From Winogradskyella litoriviva (GTDB lineage Bacteria; Bacteroidota; Bacteroidia; Flavobacteriales; Flavobacteriaceae), in the NCBI RefSeq assembly GCF_013249065.1, contig NZ_JABRWQ010000004.1, positions 62,001 through 126,000 of the forward strand: 64,000 bases of DNA, given 5' to 3'. The position numbers and the translations under genes were made by a program. Of the stretch, positions 1 through 10,527 are shown piece by piece. A model generated the notes under the pieces. The model did not search any database and was not told the origin of the DNA. It was given only the letters and a program-made list of their open reading frames with translations. Within the stretch, counting starts at the first letter, position 1, and each line of letters opens with the position of its first letter.

Positions 1-694
1 CGGCTAGTTGCAATGGACCCATTGGATGTGCCATTCCTAATTTCATAACGGTATCAATTTCTTCAACACCAGCTACACCATTATATAATGTTTCAATAGA
101 TTCGTTAATCATTGGCATTAAAATACGGTTAGCTACAAAACCAGGATAATCGTTAACCTCTGTTGGTACTTTGCCTAAGGTTTTAGATAATTCCATAATC
201 GTAGAAGTTACCTCATCACTAGTGTTGTATCCTCTAATTATCTCAACTAATTTCATAATTGGTACCGGATTCATAAAGTGCATACCAATAACATTCTCTG
301 GTCTTGAAGTCACTGCAGCAATTTGCGTAATAGAAATAGAGGATGTGTTGGTTGCTAAAATGGTATCATTGCTACAAATATCACTTAATTGCTTAAATAT
401 TTTAAGTTTTAAATTTAGATTCTCTGTTGCAGCTTCAACAATTAAATCAGCATTTTTAACCCCTTCTTCTGTATTTGTAAACGTTTTAATGTTACCTAAT
501 GTAATGGCCTTGTCAGACTCGCTAATTTTTTCTTTAGCTACCATGCGATCTAAATTCCTGGCAATGGTATCCATGCCTCGTTTAAGAGAGTCTTCACTAA
601 TATCAATTAGTTTAACGCTAAATCCAGATTGTGCAAATGTGTGAGCAATTCCATTTCCCATGGTTCCTGCACCTATAACTGCTATATTTTTCAT
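1..694 (-). CDS. 3-hydroxybutyryl-CoA dehydrogenase (C-terminus cut by window edge)
   Basis: Oxidises 3-hydroxyacyl-CoA (probably 3-hydroxybutyryl-CoA) with NAD(P) in fatty-acid or butanoate metabolism, in the cytoplasm. The frame is open from an ATG at 694 down to base 1, giving about 231 residues of a family usually near 295, so roughly the last 60 are outside the window. The N-terminus has the Rossmann motif GAGTMGNGIA (residues 8-17). TNTSS lies near residue 115 and HFMNP with the expected catalytic His lies near 139, followed by the conserved region around NDYPGFVANR. The start is firm because the Rossmann strand begins at residue 4. A thiolase that could act in the same pathway lies at 10.5-11.7 kb. 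A plus-strand reading frame inside it is a shadow. Confidence 0.93.
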   Translation of the reverse strand, partial: MKNIAVIGAGTMGNGIAHTFAQSGFSVKLIDISEDSLKRGMDTIARNLDRMVAKEKISESDKAITLGNIKTFTNTEEGVKNADLIVEAATENLNLKLKIFKQLSDICSNDTILATNTSSISITQIAAVTSRPENVIGMHFMNPVPIMKLVEIIRGYNTSDEVTSTIMELSKTLGKVPTEVNDYPGFVANRILMPMINESIETLYNGVAGVEEIDTVMKLGMAHPMGPLQLA

Positions 695-730
695 ATTAAT
701 ATATATGTTTTAAATGATGAAATTCTAAGA

Positions 731-1384
731 TTAATTATCGCTTATTAATTCTTCTCCATGATAAGGACAGAATTTCCAACTACCATTATGTTTTTTATTA
801 TCAATAGGGCATTTTTTCTCTCTAACTAAAGAGGGTAGCGGTAAGTTGTATTCAAAACTAGAATTATTAAAATTAAGTTGAAAAACTGTTTCCTTTGTAG
901 GGGAAATAGCATCACTGAAGGTATTGTCAAAAACGAAAAACTCAATATTTTCACCGACTTCACCTAACATTTTACTAAAAGTTGGTTTAAGCACATCTAT
1001 CATAGATTGAATTTCATCAGAATAAGATTTTAGAGGCTTATAAGAATTGTTATTAACAACTAACTCTAAGTCTAAAATTTTATTTTTCTTAATTCCAGAG
1101 AACGCAGTTAATTCGGCATCAAGTAATATAAAGAGTGAATAATCTTTGAATATAGTGCTGATTTCATCTATTAAGGCTTGTGTGCCAAGAGGACTATCTT
1201 TTAAGGCAACTTCCCAATATACTTCAGGTAACCACCATACTTGTTTCATATTTTGTCCAGTTTTCTCAGTTTGAATTAAATCTTTAACTAAGGTCATTAA
1301 ATCTGGATTCTTATTTTTGTTTTGAGAAAATGCTATTGAAATATAAAAACAAAATGCTATAAATATTAGGTTTTTTTTTATCAT
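731..1384 (-). CDS. Secreted protein of unknown function with a C-terminal Cys/His cluster
   Basis: I do not recognise this 217-residue protein. Residues 1-20 form a typical flavobacterial signal peptide (two Lys, hydrophobic core, cleavage after FSQ), so the product is probably periplasmic or exported. The middle is mixed alpha/beta without a motif I can name. The C-terminus has CPIDNKKH followed by FCPYHGEE, two Cys and two His spaced like a zinc ribbon, which is uncommon in an exported protein. It starts directly after the stop codon of the upstream oxidoreductase (1385), so the two are probably co-transcribed. Confidence 0.75.
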   Translation of the reverse strand: MIKKNLIFIAFCFYISIAFSQNKNKNPDLMTLVKDLIQTEKTGQNMKQVWWLPEVYWEVALKDSPLGTQALIDEISTIFKDYSLFILLDAELTAFSGIKKNKILDLELVVNNNSYKPLKSYSDEIQSMIDVLKPTFSKMLGEVGENIEFFVFDNTFSDAISPTKETVFQLNFNNSSFEYNLPLPSLVREKKCPIDNKKHNGSWKFCPYHGEELISDN

Positions 1385-2344
1385 TTAAAATTGATTAATA
1401 ATCATATTAGCAACTCGCAATGCTTCTGTACCATCATGCAATGTAACAATTGGTTTCGTGTTGTTATTAATGGCGTCAGCAAACGTTTCTAATTCATCTA
1501 AAATAGCGTTATTGTTTGCTATATCTGGATTGTCAAAATAGATTTGTTTTTTAATACCTTCGGCATTTTGAAGAATCATATCAAAATCACCTGGATTATC
1601 TGGTGCGTCTTTCATTTTTACAACCTCACATTTCTTTTCTAGAAAATCTACTGATATATAAGCGTCTTTTTGAAAGAAACGTGTTTTACGCATGTTTTTT
1701 AAAGAAATTCGGCTTGCCGTTAAATTGGCCACACAACCGTTTTTAAATTCTATACGTGCATTGGCAATATCTGGAGTTTCGCTTACAACAGAAACTCCAC
1801 TCGCAGAAATATGTTTTACAGGTGACTGCACAACACTTAATATAATATCTATATCATGAATCATTAAATCTAAAACCACAGGAACATCCGTGCCACGAGG
1901 GTTAAATTCTGCTAGTCTATGACATTCTATAAACATTGGATTTTTAATTTGGTCTTTAACGGCTATAAATGCAGGATTAAAACGCTCTACATGTCCAACC
2001 TGACCTTTTACACCATGTTCTGCAACCAAAGTTCTAATGGTTTCAGCTTCTTCTACTGTATTGGTAATTGGTTTTTCTATAAAAATATGCTTTCCTTTTT
2101 TTATAGCAACTTTAGCACAATCATAGTGAGAAAGTGTAGGTGTTACAATATCAACCACATCAACAGCTTCAATTAAATCGTCTATAGAATCAAAATATTT
2201 ATAACCAAATTCGTCTACGACAAGTTTTGCATTTTCTGGATCTGCATCGTAAAAACCGATAAGATCAAATTTACTAGATTGGTTGAGTAACCTTAAATGT
2301 ATTTTTCCGAGGTGACCAGCACCAAGAACACCAGCTTTTAGCAT
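1385..2344 (-). CDS. Gfo/Idh/MocA family NAD(P)-dependent oxidoreductase
   Basis: Cytoplasmic oxidoreductase of the glucose-fructose oxidoreductase/inositol dehydrogenase family; the substrate cannot be read from sequence but is usually a sugar or cyclitol derivative. Residues 1-12 carry the nucleotide-binding GVLGAGHLGKIH. The conserved EKPITNT lies near residue 94, with the EKP lysine typical of the active site. GHVERFNPAF lies near 122 and an MIHDIDI segment near 162 provides the expected second His. Length 319 is normal for the family. The next gene downstream starts at the base after its stop codon. A short plus-strand frame within it is a shadow. Confidence 0.9.
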   Translation of the reverse strand: MLKAGVLGAGHLGKIHLRLLNQSSKFDLIGFYDADPENAKLVVDEFGYKYFDSIDDLIEAVDVVDIVTPTLSHYDCAKVAIKKGKHIFIEKPITNTVEEAETIRTLVAEHGVKGQVGHVERFNPAFIAVKDQIKNPMFIECHRLAEFNPRGTDVPVVLDLMIHDIDIILSVVQSPVKHISASGVSVVSETPDIANARIEFKNGCVANLTASRISLKNMRKTRFFQKDAYISVDFLEKKCEVVKMKDAPDNPGDFDMILQNAEGIKKQIYFDNPDIANNNAILDELETFADAINNNTKPIVTLHDGTEALRVANMIINQF

Positions 2345-2563
2345 GTTTTTCTGTTTTTAGCAAAAATAGTCGTTTTCAATTAGAAATTGAAAAAAGAAAA
2401 TGCAAAATACTGCGAATTTAATATCGACTAAATTTATAAGTTTAGTTAGTCTTTTAGATAGCTATTTATAAATTTAAAACTAGTAATTATTTATTACAAA
2501 CAACTAGGTTATATTATTAAATTCTAATAATTAGTTGATTATATAATTACAATTGAATTAATA

Positions 2564-2929
2564 TCATTTTACCATTTCCTCAGCCCAGACAATTGCATCT
2601 TCAATATTTCTAAATATTTTGAAATCTTTTTCAAAAAAAAGTTTCTCTATTTGTGCATTACCAATCACTTTAGCGTTATTAGAGACTATAGCAAGCCCTT
2701 GTAAATTTTTAATCTTTACAGTTTCAAAATAGATTTTTGGATCAACGGAATAAGAATTTATTCTGTTAGAAATATAAACGAATGGTTGATTTTGAAAATG
2801 GGATTCTGCAATTTTTGCGAGGATGTCATGCTGTTTTAATCTTAGGTCAACACCTTCATTTACAACAACTATTACATATTTATCAAAGATTGACATCTGA
2901 CAAAAGTCATAAGTAAGGGATTCTCTCAT
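2564..2929 (-). CDS. STAS/SpoIIAA-like small protein
   Basis: A 121-residue soluble protein with no signal peptide or membrane segment. Its alternating strands and helices (IFDKYVIVVVNEG, LQGLAIVSNNAKV, then a C-terminal helix with AIVWAEEM) look like the SpoIIAA/STAS-like fold common as stand-alone small proteins in Flavobacteriia. No enzyme motif is visible. It lies downstream of clpC behind a strong terminator, so it probably has its own promoter. The family assignment is by fold impression only. Confidence 0.7.
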   Translation of the reverse strand: MRESLTYDFCQMSIFDKYVIVVVNEGVDLRLKQHDILAKIAESHFQNQPFVYISNRINSYSVDPKIYFETVKIKNLQGLAIVSNNAKVIGNAQIEKLFFEKDFKIFRNIEDAIVWAEEMVK

Positions 2930-2960
2930 GTTTAAGTTTGGTTAGGGATCGTCAATATAA

Positions 2961-2996
2961 AAAAAAAACTCCTTCTATTAGAAGGAGTTTTTTTAA
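2961..2996 (-). terminator. Rho-independent terminator after clpC
   Basis: A perfect hairpin (ACTCCTTC, loop TATTA, GAAGGAGT) is flanked by A runs on one side and T runs on the other, so it can work in both directions. It begins 12 bases past the clpC stop codon and should end the clpC transcript. Confidence 0.85.
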
Positions 2997-3008
2997 AATT
3001 TAATCTTT

Positions 3009-5558
3009 TTAAGATTCTGTTGTCTTACCAGAAGATTTTATCTTAATACTTAATTCGTCATTTTTTTCGTCTAAGTCCATTACAATGGTATCACCTTCAT
3101 GAATTTTTGAATTAATGATTTCCTCAGCTAATGCATCTTCTACATATTTCTGAATAGCCCTATTTAATGGTCTTGCTCCATATTGTTTATCAAAGCCTTT
3201 TTCAGCAATATAATCTTTTGCTTTGTCTGTAAGGTTAAGAGCGTATCCTAAACCTTTTATTCTTTCGATAAGTTTAACTAATTCTATATCAATAATTTTA
3301 TTAATATCTTCTTTTTCTAGAGCATTAAAAACAATTACGTCATCTATTCTATTTAGGAATTCTGGAGCAAATGCTTTCTTTAAGGCATTTTCTATAACAG
3401 CTTTAGCATGGTCAGATTCTTGAGCAATGGCTGCTGAAGTACCAAAACCTACACCAGTTCCGAAATCTTTTAGTTTTCTTGCGCCAATATTAGATGTCAT
3501 AATAATGATAGTATTTCTAAAATCAATTTTACGTCCTAAACTATCGGTTAAATAACCATCATCTAACACTTGAAGTAGCATGTTAAAGACATCTGGATGT
3601 GCTTTTTCAATTTCATCTAATAAAACGACAGCGTAAGGTTTACGTCTTATTTTTTCAGTTAATTGTCCACCTTCTTCATATCCTACATATCCTGGAGGTG
3701 CACCAATTAAACGTGAAATTGCAAATTTTTCCATGTATTCACTCATATCTATACGTACAAGAGAGTCATCACTTTCAAATAATTCGCGAGCTAAAACTTT
3801 AGCTAATTGTGTTTTACCTACACCTGTTTGACCTAAAAATATAAATGAACCTATTGGTTTATTAGGATCTTTAAGTCCTGCTCTGTTTCTTTGTATAGCT
3901 TTTACAACTTTAGCAACAGCTTGGTCTTGTCCAATAACTTTCCCTTTAATTAACTCAGGTAATTGAGATAGTTTTGTGATTTCGGTTTGTGCAATTTTGT
4001 TAACAGGTATACCTGTCATCATAGAAACGACATCTGCAACATTATCTTCTGTAACAATTTCTTTATGTTGTTTGGTTTCTTCTTCCCATTTTTCTTGGGC
4101 AGTTGCCAATTCTTTTTCTAGTCGTTTTTCATCATCTCTAAGCTTTGCAGCTTCTTCATATTTTTGTTTTTTAACAACTGTATTCTTGGTTTCTTTAACT
4201 TCTTCAAGTTTCTTTTCTAGTTCTAGAATTTGTTTTGGTACATCAATATTAGTGATATGAACACGCGAGCCTGCTTCATCTAAAGCATCAATAGCTTTGT
4301 CTGGAAGAAAGCGCTCTGTCATATAACGATTAGTTAATTTAACACAAGCTTCTATAGCTTCATCTGTATAACTTACATTATGATGTTCTTCATATTTTCC
4401 TTTTATATTATTAAGGATTTCTATTGTTTCTTCTACAGAAGTTGGTTCTACAATTACTTTCTGAAAACGACGTTCTAATGCGCCATCTTTTTCAATATAT
4501 TGTCTGTACTCATCTAGAGTAGTAGCACCAACACATTGTATTTCTCCTCTTGCTAATGCTGGTTTAAACATGTTGGAAGCATCTAAACTACCAGTTGCGC
4601 CACCTGCACCAACTATGGTATGAATTTCATCAATAAAAAGAATAATATCATCATTCTTTTCGAGCTCGTTCATAACGGCTTTCATACGTTCTTCAAACTG
4701 TCCTCTATATTTAGTTCCGGCGACTAAACTTGCTAAATCTAAAGTGACAACACGCTTATTAAATAAGGTACGTGATACTTTACGTTTAACTATTCTGAGT
4801 GCAAGTCCTTCTGCAATAGCAGATTTACCAACACCAGGTTCACCTATTAATAAAGGGTTGTTTTTCTTTCTTCGACTTAAAATTTGAGATACACGTTGTA
4901 TTTCTTTTTCTCGACCTACAACTGGATCTAATTTACCTTCTTCTGCAAGTACAGTTAGGTCTCTTCCAAAATTATCTAAAACAGGTGTTTTAGATTTTTT
5001 GTTTGTTTTGCTTGCTTGTCCTCCAAATGGATTTTGCTTTGCCTCTTCTTCTTCGTTTATATCATCGTCAGAAAACGACTCTGCTTTTGGAGTTTCTAAA
5101 TAATCATCTTCGCTAGTTGCCATAGATTTAAATTCTTCTTTTACGTTATCATAATCTACTTTAAGCTTGTTTAAAAGCTTAGTTGTTGGATCATTTTCAT
5201 TTCTTAAAATGCACAATAATAAATGTGCTGTATTTATTGAGGTGCTTTGAAACAATTTAGCTTCTAAAAACGTTGTTTTTAATGCACGTTCTGCTTGCCT
5301 TGTTAAATGCAAGTTCTTTTTTTCGTTAGATGTTGTAACGATATTTGGATTAGCAGGACTTAAAATCTCTACTTTACGCCTTAAATGATTAAGGTCTACT
5401 TCTAATGCACCTAAAATATCTATTGCTTTACCATTGCCATCTCTTAATAAACCAAGCATTAAATGCTCAGTTCCTATAAAATCATGACCTAATCGTAAAG
5501 CTTCTTCTTTGCTATAAGCTATAACATCTTTAACTCTTGGGGAAAAATTATCATCCAT
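3009..5558 (-). CDS. clpC: ATP-dependent Clp protease ATP-binding subunit ClpC
   Basis: Hsp100 unfoldase that threads substrates into ClpP in the cytoplasm. The order of domains is complete: N-terminal Clp repeat domain (about 1-145), an acidic linker (about 150-190), first AAA+ module with Walker A GEPGVGKS at 239-246, a middle region with a UVR-type motif ([20 protein letters not shown]), and a second AAA+ module with Walker A GQTGVGKT near 575. The UVR motif and the short middle domain mark it as ClpC and not ClpB. Length 849 is normal. It is monocistronic, divergent from gyrA with a 274-bp spacer, and followed by a strong terminator. Confidence 0.97.
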   Translation of the reverse strand: MDDNFSPRVKDVIAYSKEEALRLGHDFIGTEHLMLGLLRDGNGKAIDILGALEVDLNHLRRKVEILSPANPNIVTTSNEKKNLHLTRQAERALKTTFLEAKLFQSTSINTAHLLLCILRNENDPTTKLLNKLKVDYDNVKEEFKSMATSEDDYLETPKAESFSDDDINEEEEAKQNPFGGQASKTNKKSKTPVLDNFGRDLTVLAEEGKLDPVVGREKEIQRVSQILSRRKKNNPLLIGEPGVGKSAIAEGLALRIVKRKVSRTLFNKRVVTLDLASLVAGTKYRGQFEERMKAVMNELEKNDDIILFIDEIHTIVGAGGATGSLDASNMFKPALARGEIQCVGATTLDEYRQYIEKDGALERRFQKVIVEPTSVEETIEILNNIKGKYEEHHNVSYTDEAIEACVKLTNRYMTERFLPDKAIDALDEAGSRVHITNIDVPKQILELEKKLEEVKETKNTVVKKQKYEEAAKLRDDEKRLEKELATAQEKWEEETKQHKEIVTEDNVADVVSMMTGIPVNKIAQTEITKLSQLPELIKGKVIGQDQAVAKVVKAIQRNRAGLKDPNKPIGSFIFLGQTGVGKTQLAKVLARELFESDDSLVRIDMSEYMEKFAISRLIGAPPGYVGYEEGGQLTEKIRRKPYAVVLLDEIEKAHPDVFNMLLQVLDDGYLTDSLGRKIDFRNTIIIMTSNIGARKLKDFGTGVGFGTSAAIAQESDHAKAVIENALKKAFAPEFLNRIDDVIVFNALEKEDINKIIDIELVKLIERIKGLGYALNLTDKAKDYIAEKGFDKQYGARPLNRAIQKYVEDALAEEIINSKIHEGDTIVMDLDEKNDELSIKIKSSGKTTES

Positions 5559-5832
5559 ACTATATTCCTTTCTGCTTTAAAAATAATAAAAACATATTAG
5601 GTAGACGGCAAAAATCATACCTTAAATTATATGTTTAATTAATGTTGTAAACGAAGAGAGTAAAAAAGGGATTTAAATCAAAGAAAAATAGTAGATACTT
5701 ATTAACTAAAAAGATATCAAATATTGTTAATAAAAAAACCTAAAAAGCAAGTCGAATTTGTTTAGAAACAGTGGTATTTTGGTTATATTAGCACGTTATG
5801 AAAAATCACAAAAAAACTAATTAATTTTATAT

Positions 5833-8385
5833 ATGGCAGAAGGAGAAAAACTCATTCCAATTAACATTGAAGACGAAATGAAATCGGCTTACATTGATTA
5901 CTCAATGTCGGTCATTGTGTCACGTGCGTTACCAGATGTAAGAGATGGTTTAAAACCCGTTCATAGACGTGTACTTTATGGTATGCATGAGCTAGGTATT
6001 AGAGCAAATAGTGCACATAAAAAATCAGCAAGAATTGTAGGTGAAGTTTTAGGAAAATACCATCCGCATGGTGATACTTCGGTTTATGATGCAATGGTAC
6101 GTATGGCTCAAGAATGGAGTTTACGTTACATGTTGGTAGATGGACAGGGTAACTTTGGGTCTGTAGATGGTGATAGTCCAGCAGCAATGCGTTATACAGA
6201 AGCAAGAATGCGAAAGATATCTGAGGATATGTTAGCAGATATTGATAAAGAAACTGTAGATCACAAATTAAACTTTGATGATACGCTTAAAGAACCTACA
6301 GTTTTACCAACACGTATTCCTGGTCTTTTAGTAAATGGAGCTTCTGGTATTGCGGTTGGTATGGCAACTAATATGCCACCTCATAATTTAACAGAAGTTG
6401 TAAACGGAACAATTGCATTTATTGAGAATAATGATATAGAGATTGATGAATTAATGCAACACATTAAAGCTCCAGATTTTCCTACAGGCGGAACAATTTA
6501 TGGTTATGATGGTGTAAAAGAAGCTTTTCATACTGGTCGTGGACGTATTGTAATGCGTGGAAAAGCAATAATTGAAGAAGTACAAGGTAGAGAATGTATC
6601 GTCGTTTCTGAGATTCCTTATCAAGTTAATAAAGCAGATATGATTAAGAAAACTGCTGATTTAATAAATGATAAGAAAATGGAAGGTATTTCTTCTATTC
6701 GTGATGAGTCAGATAGAAACGGTATGCGAATCGTTTATGTATTAAAGCGTGATGCTATTCCTAACATTGTTCTTAATAAACTGTATAAATATACAGCGCT
6801 ACAAACGTCTTTTAGTGTAAATAATATTGCACTAGTTAATGGTCGTCCTCAGTTATTAAACTTAAAAGAATTAATTCATTATTTCGTAGAACATAGACAT
6901 GATGTTGTTGTTAGACGTACTACTTATGAATTACGTAAAGCAGAAGAACGTGCTCATATTTTAGAAGGTTTAATTATTGCATCAGATAATATTGATGAAG
7001 TAATTAAAATTATACGTGCATCATCTAATGCAGATGAAGCTCGTAACAACTTAATTGAGCGTTTTAAACTGTCAGAAATTCAGGCAAAGGCTATTGTTGA
7101 GATGCGTCTGCGTCAGTTAACAGGTTTAGAGCAAGATAAGTTGCGTGCTGAATATGAAGAAATAATGAAAACCATAATAGATCTTAAAGATATCTTAGAT
7201 AAGAAAGATCGTAGAATGGATATTATTAAAGGAGAACTAGAAGTTGTTAGAGATAAGTATGGTGATGATCGTCGTTCTGCAATAGAATATGCAGGAGGAG
7301 ATTTAAGTATCGAAGATATGATACCAGATGCACAAGTTGTAATTACAATTTCTCATGCTGGTTATATTAAACGTACTTCGCTTACAGAATATAAAACTCA
7401 GAATAGAGGAGGAGTTGGCCAGAAAGCATCAACAACCCGTAATGAAGATTTCTTAGAGCATTTATTTGTTGGTACAAACCACCAATATATGTTATTCTTT
7501 ACTCAAAAAGGAAAATGTTTCTGGATGCGTGTATATGAAATTCCTGAAGGATCTAAAACTTCAAAAGGTAGAGCAATTCAGAATTTAATAAATATTGAGC
7601 AAGATGATAAAGTGATGGCTTTTATTTGTACTCAAGATTTAAAAGACGAAGATTATATTAATAGTCACTATGTAATAATGGCGACAAAACAAGGCCAAGT
7701 TAAGAAAACATCTCTAGAGCAATATTCTCGTCCAAGATCTAATGGTATTAATGCTATTACTATTAAAGAAGATGATGTTTTATTAGAGGCTAAATTAACT
7801 ACAGGTGAAAGCCAAGTGATGTTAGCTTTAAAGTCTGGTAAAGCCATTCGTTTTGAAGAAGCCAAGACAAGACCAATGGGTAGAAATGCCTCTGGTGTTA
7901 GAGGAATTAGACTTCAAGATGAAAAAACAGATGAAGTTATTGGGATGATTGCCGTTGACGATATGGAAAGTAACATTCTTGTTGTTTCTGAAAATGGATA
8001 TGGAAAACGTTCTAGCTTAGAAGATTACAGAATTACCAACAGAGGTGGAAAAGGTGTAAAAACAATTTCTATCACCGAAAAGACTGGTAATTTAGTATCA
8101 ATTAAAAATGTAACCGATGAAGATGATTTAATGATTATCAATAAATCTGGTATCGCTATTAGAATGGCAGTAGCAGATTTACGTGTTATGGGTAGAGCAA
8201 CTCAAGGTGTAAAATTAATTAACCTTAAAGGAAATGACTCTATTGCAGCTGTTGCTAAAGTGATGAAAGATGATGATGAAGATTTAGAAAATATTGATGC
8301 AGAAGAAACTAATGGTGATTCTGTTGATAATCAAGATTCTAATGAAGATGGCACGGCTATTGATAATAATGAAACCGAAAACTAA
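5833..8385 (+). CDS. gyrA: DNA gyrase subunit A
   Basis: Breakage-reunion subunit of gyrase (A2B2), which introduces negative supercoils. The catalytic Tyr is at 121 in AMRYTEARM. The quinolone-determining region reads [10 protein letters not shown] with Thr82 and Asp86, the usual flavobacterial residues, so no resistance substitution is visible there. The C-terminal beta-pinwheel contains the GyrA-box-like NRGGKG near residue 735, which separates it from ParC. The last 40 or so residues are strongly acidic and Asn-rich. A TPR protein follows 29 bases downstream on the same strand, probably in the same transcript. A candidate -7 element with one mismatch (TATATTAG) lies about 50 bases upstream of the start. 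Confidence 0.97.
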   Translation: MAEGEKLIPINIEDEMKSAYIDYSMSVIVSRALPDVRDGLKPVHRRVLYGMHELGIRANSAHKKSARIVGEVLGKYHPHGDTSVYDAMVRMAQEWSLRYMLVDGQGNFGSVDGDSPAAMRYTEARMRKISEDMLADIDKETVDHKLNFDDTLKEPTVLPTRIPGLLVNGASGIAVGMATNMPPHNLTEVVNGTIAFIENNDIEIDELMQHIKAPDFPTGGTIYGYDGVKEAFHTGRGRIVMRGKAIIEEVQGRECIVVSEIPYQVNKADMIKKTADLINDKKMEGISSIRDESDRNGMRIVYVLKRDAIPNIVLNKLYKYTALQTSFSVNNIALVNGRPQLLNLKELIHYFVEHRHDVVVRRTTYELRKAEERAHILEGLIIASDNIDEVIKIIRASSNADEARNNLIERFKLSEIQAKAIVEMRLRQLTGLEQDKLRAEYEEIMKTIIDLKDILDKKDRRMDIIKGELEVVRDKYGDDRRSAIEYAGGDLSIEDMIPDAQVVITISHAGYIKRTSLTEYKTQNRGGVGQKASTTRNEDFLEHLFVGTNHQYMLFFTQKGKCFWMRVYEIPEGSKTSKGRAIQNLINIEQDDKVMAFICTQDLKDEDYINSHYVIMATKQGQVKKTSLEQYSRPRSNGINAITIKEDDVLLEAKLTTGESQVMLALKSGKAIRFEEAKTRPMGRNASGVRGIRLQDEKTDEVIGMIAVDDMESNILVVSENGYGKRSSLEDYRITNRGGKGVKTISITEKTGNLVSIKNVTDEDDLMIINKSGIAIRMAVADLRVMGRATQGVKLINLKGNDSIAAVAKVMKDDDEDLENIDAEETNGDSVDNQDSNEDGTAIDNNETEN

Positions 8386-8414
8386 TATTTAACAAAAAAA
8401 CTATTTATTACAAG

Positions 8415-9707
8415 ATGAAAAAATTAATGACATTAGTGCTATTATTTGCAGTTGGTTCAATGTCCTTTGCTCAAAAGAATGAGTTAAAAGCAATTGAAAA
8501 AGCACTTAAAGATGTAAACTTCTTAGACGCCAAGGCAGCGGTAAAATCTGCCGAAGCTTTAATTGGAAATATGGACGATAAGTCTAAAGCGAAATTTTAT
8601 TACTTAAAAGCACAGGCATTATATGCCAATGGCGCAGGATCAGATGCTAATATTGATTCTGCAATTGAAACTTTAGACGAATTAAAGACATTAGAGTCAT
8701 CAATTGGTAAGCTAAAATACACAGAGCAAGCCAATGAGATGAAATCTAAAATGTTTAATACCTTTATTACAAAAGCAAATGAAGCTTTTAATAGTAATAA
8801 CTTCGATGCAGCGGCAGATAGATTTGAAAAAGTTTATAGAGTATCACCAAAGGATACTTCTTATTTATACAGCGCAGCATATTCATCAATTAAAGCTAAC
8901 GATTATCCAAAAGCTTTAGGCTACTATATTGAACTAGGAGATTTAGGTTATACAGGTATAACTACAAATTATTTTGCTACCGACAAAGAAACAGGTGAAG
9001 AGGTGTTATTTGCAGATAAGGCAGGACGAGATTTTAATGTTAACATAGCGAAAACGCATATAAAACCTAGAGATGCCAAAGCTGAATCTAGACGTTCAGA
9101 GATAGTAAAGAATATTGCTTTAATTTATGCAGATCAAGGTGAAAGTGAAAAAGCATTAGCGGCAACTGTTGCAGCAAGAGAAGAAAACCCTGATGATTTG
9201 GGATTAATTGTTGTACAAGCACAAACTTATTTAAAATTAGGAAATAAAGATAAGTTTACGGAATTGATTGACGAAGCTTCTGTAAAGGCAGATGGAAATG
9301 CAGAGTTCTTATATAATTTAGGCGCTTTATTAGCAGAGTCTGATAATAATGAAGAAGCTAAGAAATATTATAAAAAATCTTTAGAAATTGACCCAAATTA
9401 CAATAATGCTAACTTAAATATGGCATTTGTTATTTTATCTGATGAGGCCAAGTATATTGAAGAAATGAACGCTATTTTAGAAAGTAATTCTCCAGATTAT
9501 AATAAATACGACGCAATTAAGGCAAAAGTAAATAATCTTTATTTAGAGGCTATTCCTTATTTAGAAAAGTCATTGAGTTTAAATGAAACTGTTAATACAG
9601 CAAAAAATTTAATGAATTTATATAGTGCAATAGGAGATACTGATAAATATAAAGCAATGAAAGCTAAACTCGAAGATATGGAAGCGGCAGCAGCTGGTGG
9701 AAATTAA
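8415..9707 (+). CDS. Exported tetratricopeptide-repeat protein
   Basis: A 430-residue protein with a signal peptide (MKKLMTLVLLFAVGSMSFAQ), so it acts in the periplasm or at the outer membrane. After it come helical repeats of TPR type, for example around residues 118-165 (AFNSNNFDAAADRFEKVYR) and 295-330 (FLYNLGALLAES, AKKYYKKSLEIDPNYNNA). It has no catalytic motif, and TPR proteins usually act as scaffolds. It is probably co-transcribed with gyrA and ends at a strong bidirectional terminator. The specific partner is unknown. Confidence 0.88.
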   Translation: MKKLMTLVLLFAVGSMSFAQKNELKAIEKALKDVNFLDAKAAVKSAEALIGNMDDKSKAKFYYLKAQALYANGAGSDANIDSAIETLDELKTLESSIGKLKYTEQANEMKSKMFNTFITKANEAFNSNNFDAAADRFEKVYRVSPKDTSYLYSAAYSSIKANDYPKALGYYIELGDLGYTGITTNYFATDKETGEEVLFADKAGRDFNVNIAKTHIKPRDAKAESRRSEIVKNIALIYADQGESEKALAATVAAREENPDDLGLIVVQAQTYLKLGNKDKFTELIDEASVKADGNAEFLYNLGALLAESDNNEEAKKYYKKSLEIDPNYNNANLNMAFVILSDEAKYIEEMNAILESNSPDYNKYDAIKAKVNNLYLEAIPYLEKSLSLNETVNTAKNLMNLYSAIGDTDKYKAMKAKLEDMEAAAAGGN

Positions 9708-9738
9708 TTTTAGAGAATAAAAGTTCAAATTTGTGAAT

Positions 9739-9770
9739 AAAAAAAGCGACTAATTTTAGTCGCTTTTTTT
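9739..9770. terminator. Bidirectional terminator between convergent genes
   Basis: Hairpin AAAAAGCGACTA / TAGTCGCTTTTT with a four-base loop and A/T runs on both sides. It sits between the TPR gene and the convergent NlpC gene, whose stop codon overlaps the T run. Confidence 0.9.
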
Positions 9771-10518
9771 ATATTATTTTTTTTATCACTCGGAGTTTAT
9801 GAGTATGTGCATTCTTTTCTTTGTTGTATATGCCACTATGGTCTAAACGGTCAATTCTTACTTTCCCGTGTGCGTGAATAATATAATTATCTTTCATTAT
9901 TATACCTACATGAGTGATATGGCCTTCTGCATTATCAAAAAAAGCTAAATCACCTGGTTCACTTTCTTCTATAAAACTTAAAGCTTCTCCTTGAGTTGCT
10001 TGTTCTGAAGCATCTCTTAGTAGTTTGTAACCATTAAGTTTATATACCATTTGAGTAAAACCAGAACAGTCAATACCAAATGGTGTTTTGCCTCCCCAAA
10101 AATAAGGCGCATTTAAATATAAGAAAGATGTTGTTATAATATTTTCTTTTGCACTATTTGATTTTATAGTAGAGCCATCAAAATGATGTTTTAACACTTG
10201 TAAACCATTAAGGTTTGACCCAACAGGAATTGGGTACAAATTGTTGGATTCGTCCGTAACAAACTCAATTAAATCTTTAGATAAATTAATATCTGAAGAA
10301 AGAATCTCATTATAGCTAGACTCTTCAATTTCTAAGTATTGTTTATTATCTATCCAACCTTCATAATTATCAAAAGCAAATCGAACACGACTCCATTTTT
10401 TACGTTGTTCCAATACTTTAAAAACATCACCATATAAGGCTTGTGTTACCATTTCACTGATATCACTAGGTTCAATTCGTATAGGTACAATGCCAAGATT
10501 GCAAATGCCGTATTGCAT
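9769..10518 (-). CDS. NlpC/P60 family peptidoglycan peptidase with SH3-like N-terminus
   Basis: Cysteine peptidase that probably cleaves gamma-D-Glu-diamino acid bonds in cell-wall peptides. The N-terminal 60 residues look like a bacterial SH3 domain (DVFKVLEQRKKWSRVRF, GWIDNKQYLEI). The catalytic domain has Cys151 in FGIDCSGFTQ, His203 in HITHVGIIM and a polar residue region at HAHGKV (215-220), the usual Cys-His-His arrangement. No signal peptide is visible, so it may act on imported muropeptides in the cytoplasm, as in peptide recycling; this is inference. It follows the thiolase gene by 9 bases. Confidence 0.9.
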   Translation of the reverse strand: MQYGICNLGIVPIRIEPSDISEMVTQALYGDVFKVLEQRKKWSRVRFAFDNYEGWIDNKQYLEIEESSYNEILSSDINLSKDLIEFVTDESNNLYPIPVGSNLNGLQVLKHHFDGSTIKSNSAKENIITTSFLYLNAPYFWGGKTPFGIDCSGFTQMVYKLNGYKLLRDASEQATQGEALSFIEESEPGDLAFFDNAEGHITHVGIIMKDNYIIHAHGKVRIDRLDHSGIYNKEKNAHTHKLRVIKKII

Positions 10519-10527
10519 AAAATTTGG

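Noticed and set aside
171-644. Plus-strand frame of 157 codons
   Set aside because: It lies opposite the well-supported 3-hydroxybutyryl-CoA dehydrogenase gene, and its sequence looks like no protein family.
2426-2452. Hairpin ACTAAA / TTTAGT as a terminator
   Set aside because: Weak AT-only stem without a T run; it may be chance in AT-rich sequence.
3223-4260. Plus-strand frames opposite clpC
   Set aside because: They are shadows of the ClpC coding frame on the other strand; Ser/Leu-rich translations with no motif.
5581-5640. clpC -7 element
   Set aside because: Only a GAnnTTTG-like match is seen on the minus strand, and no CIRCE or other heat-shock operator is visible.
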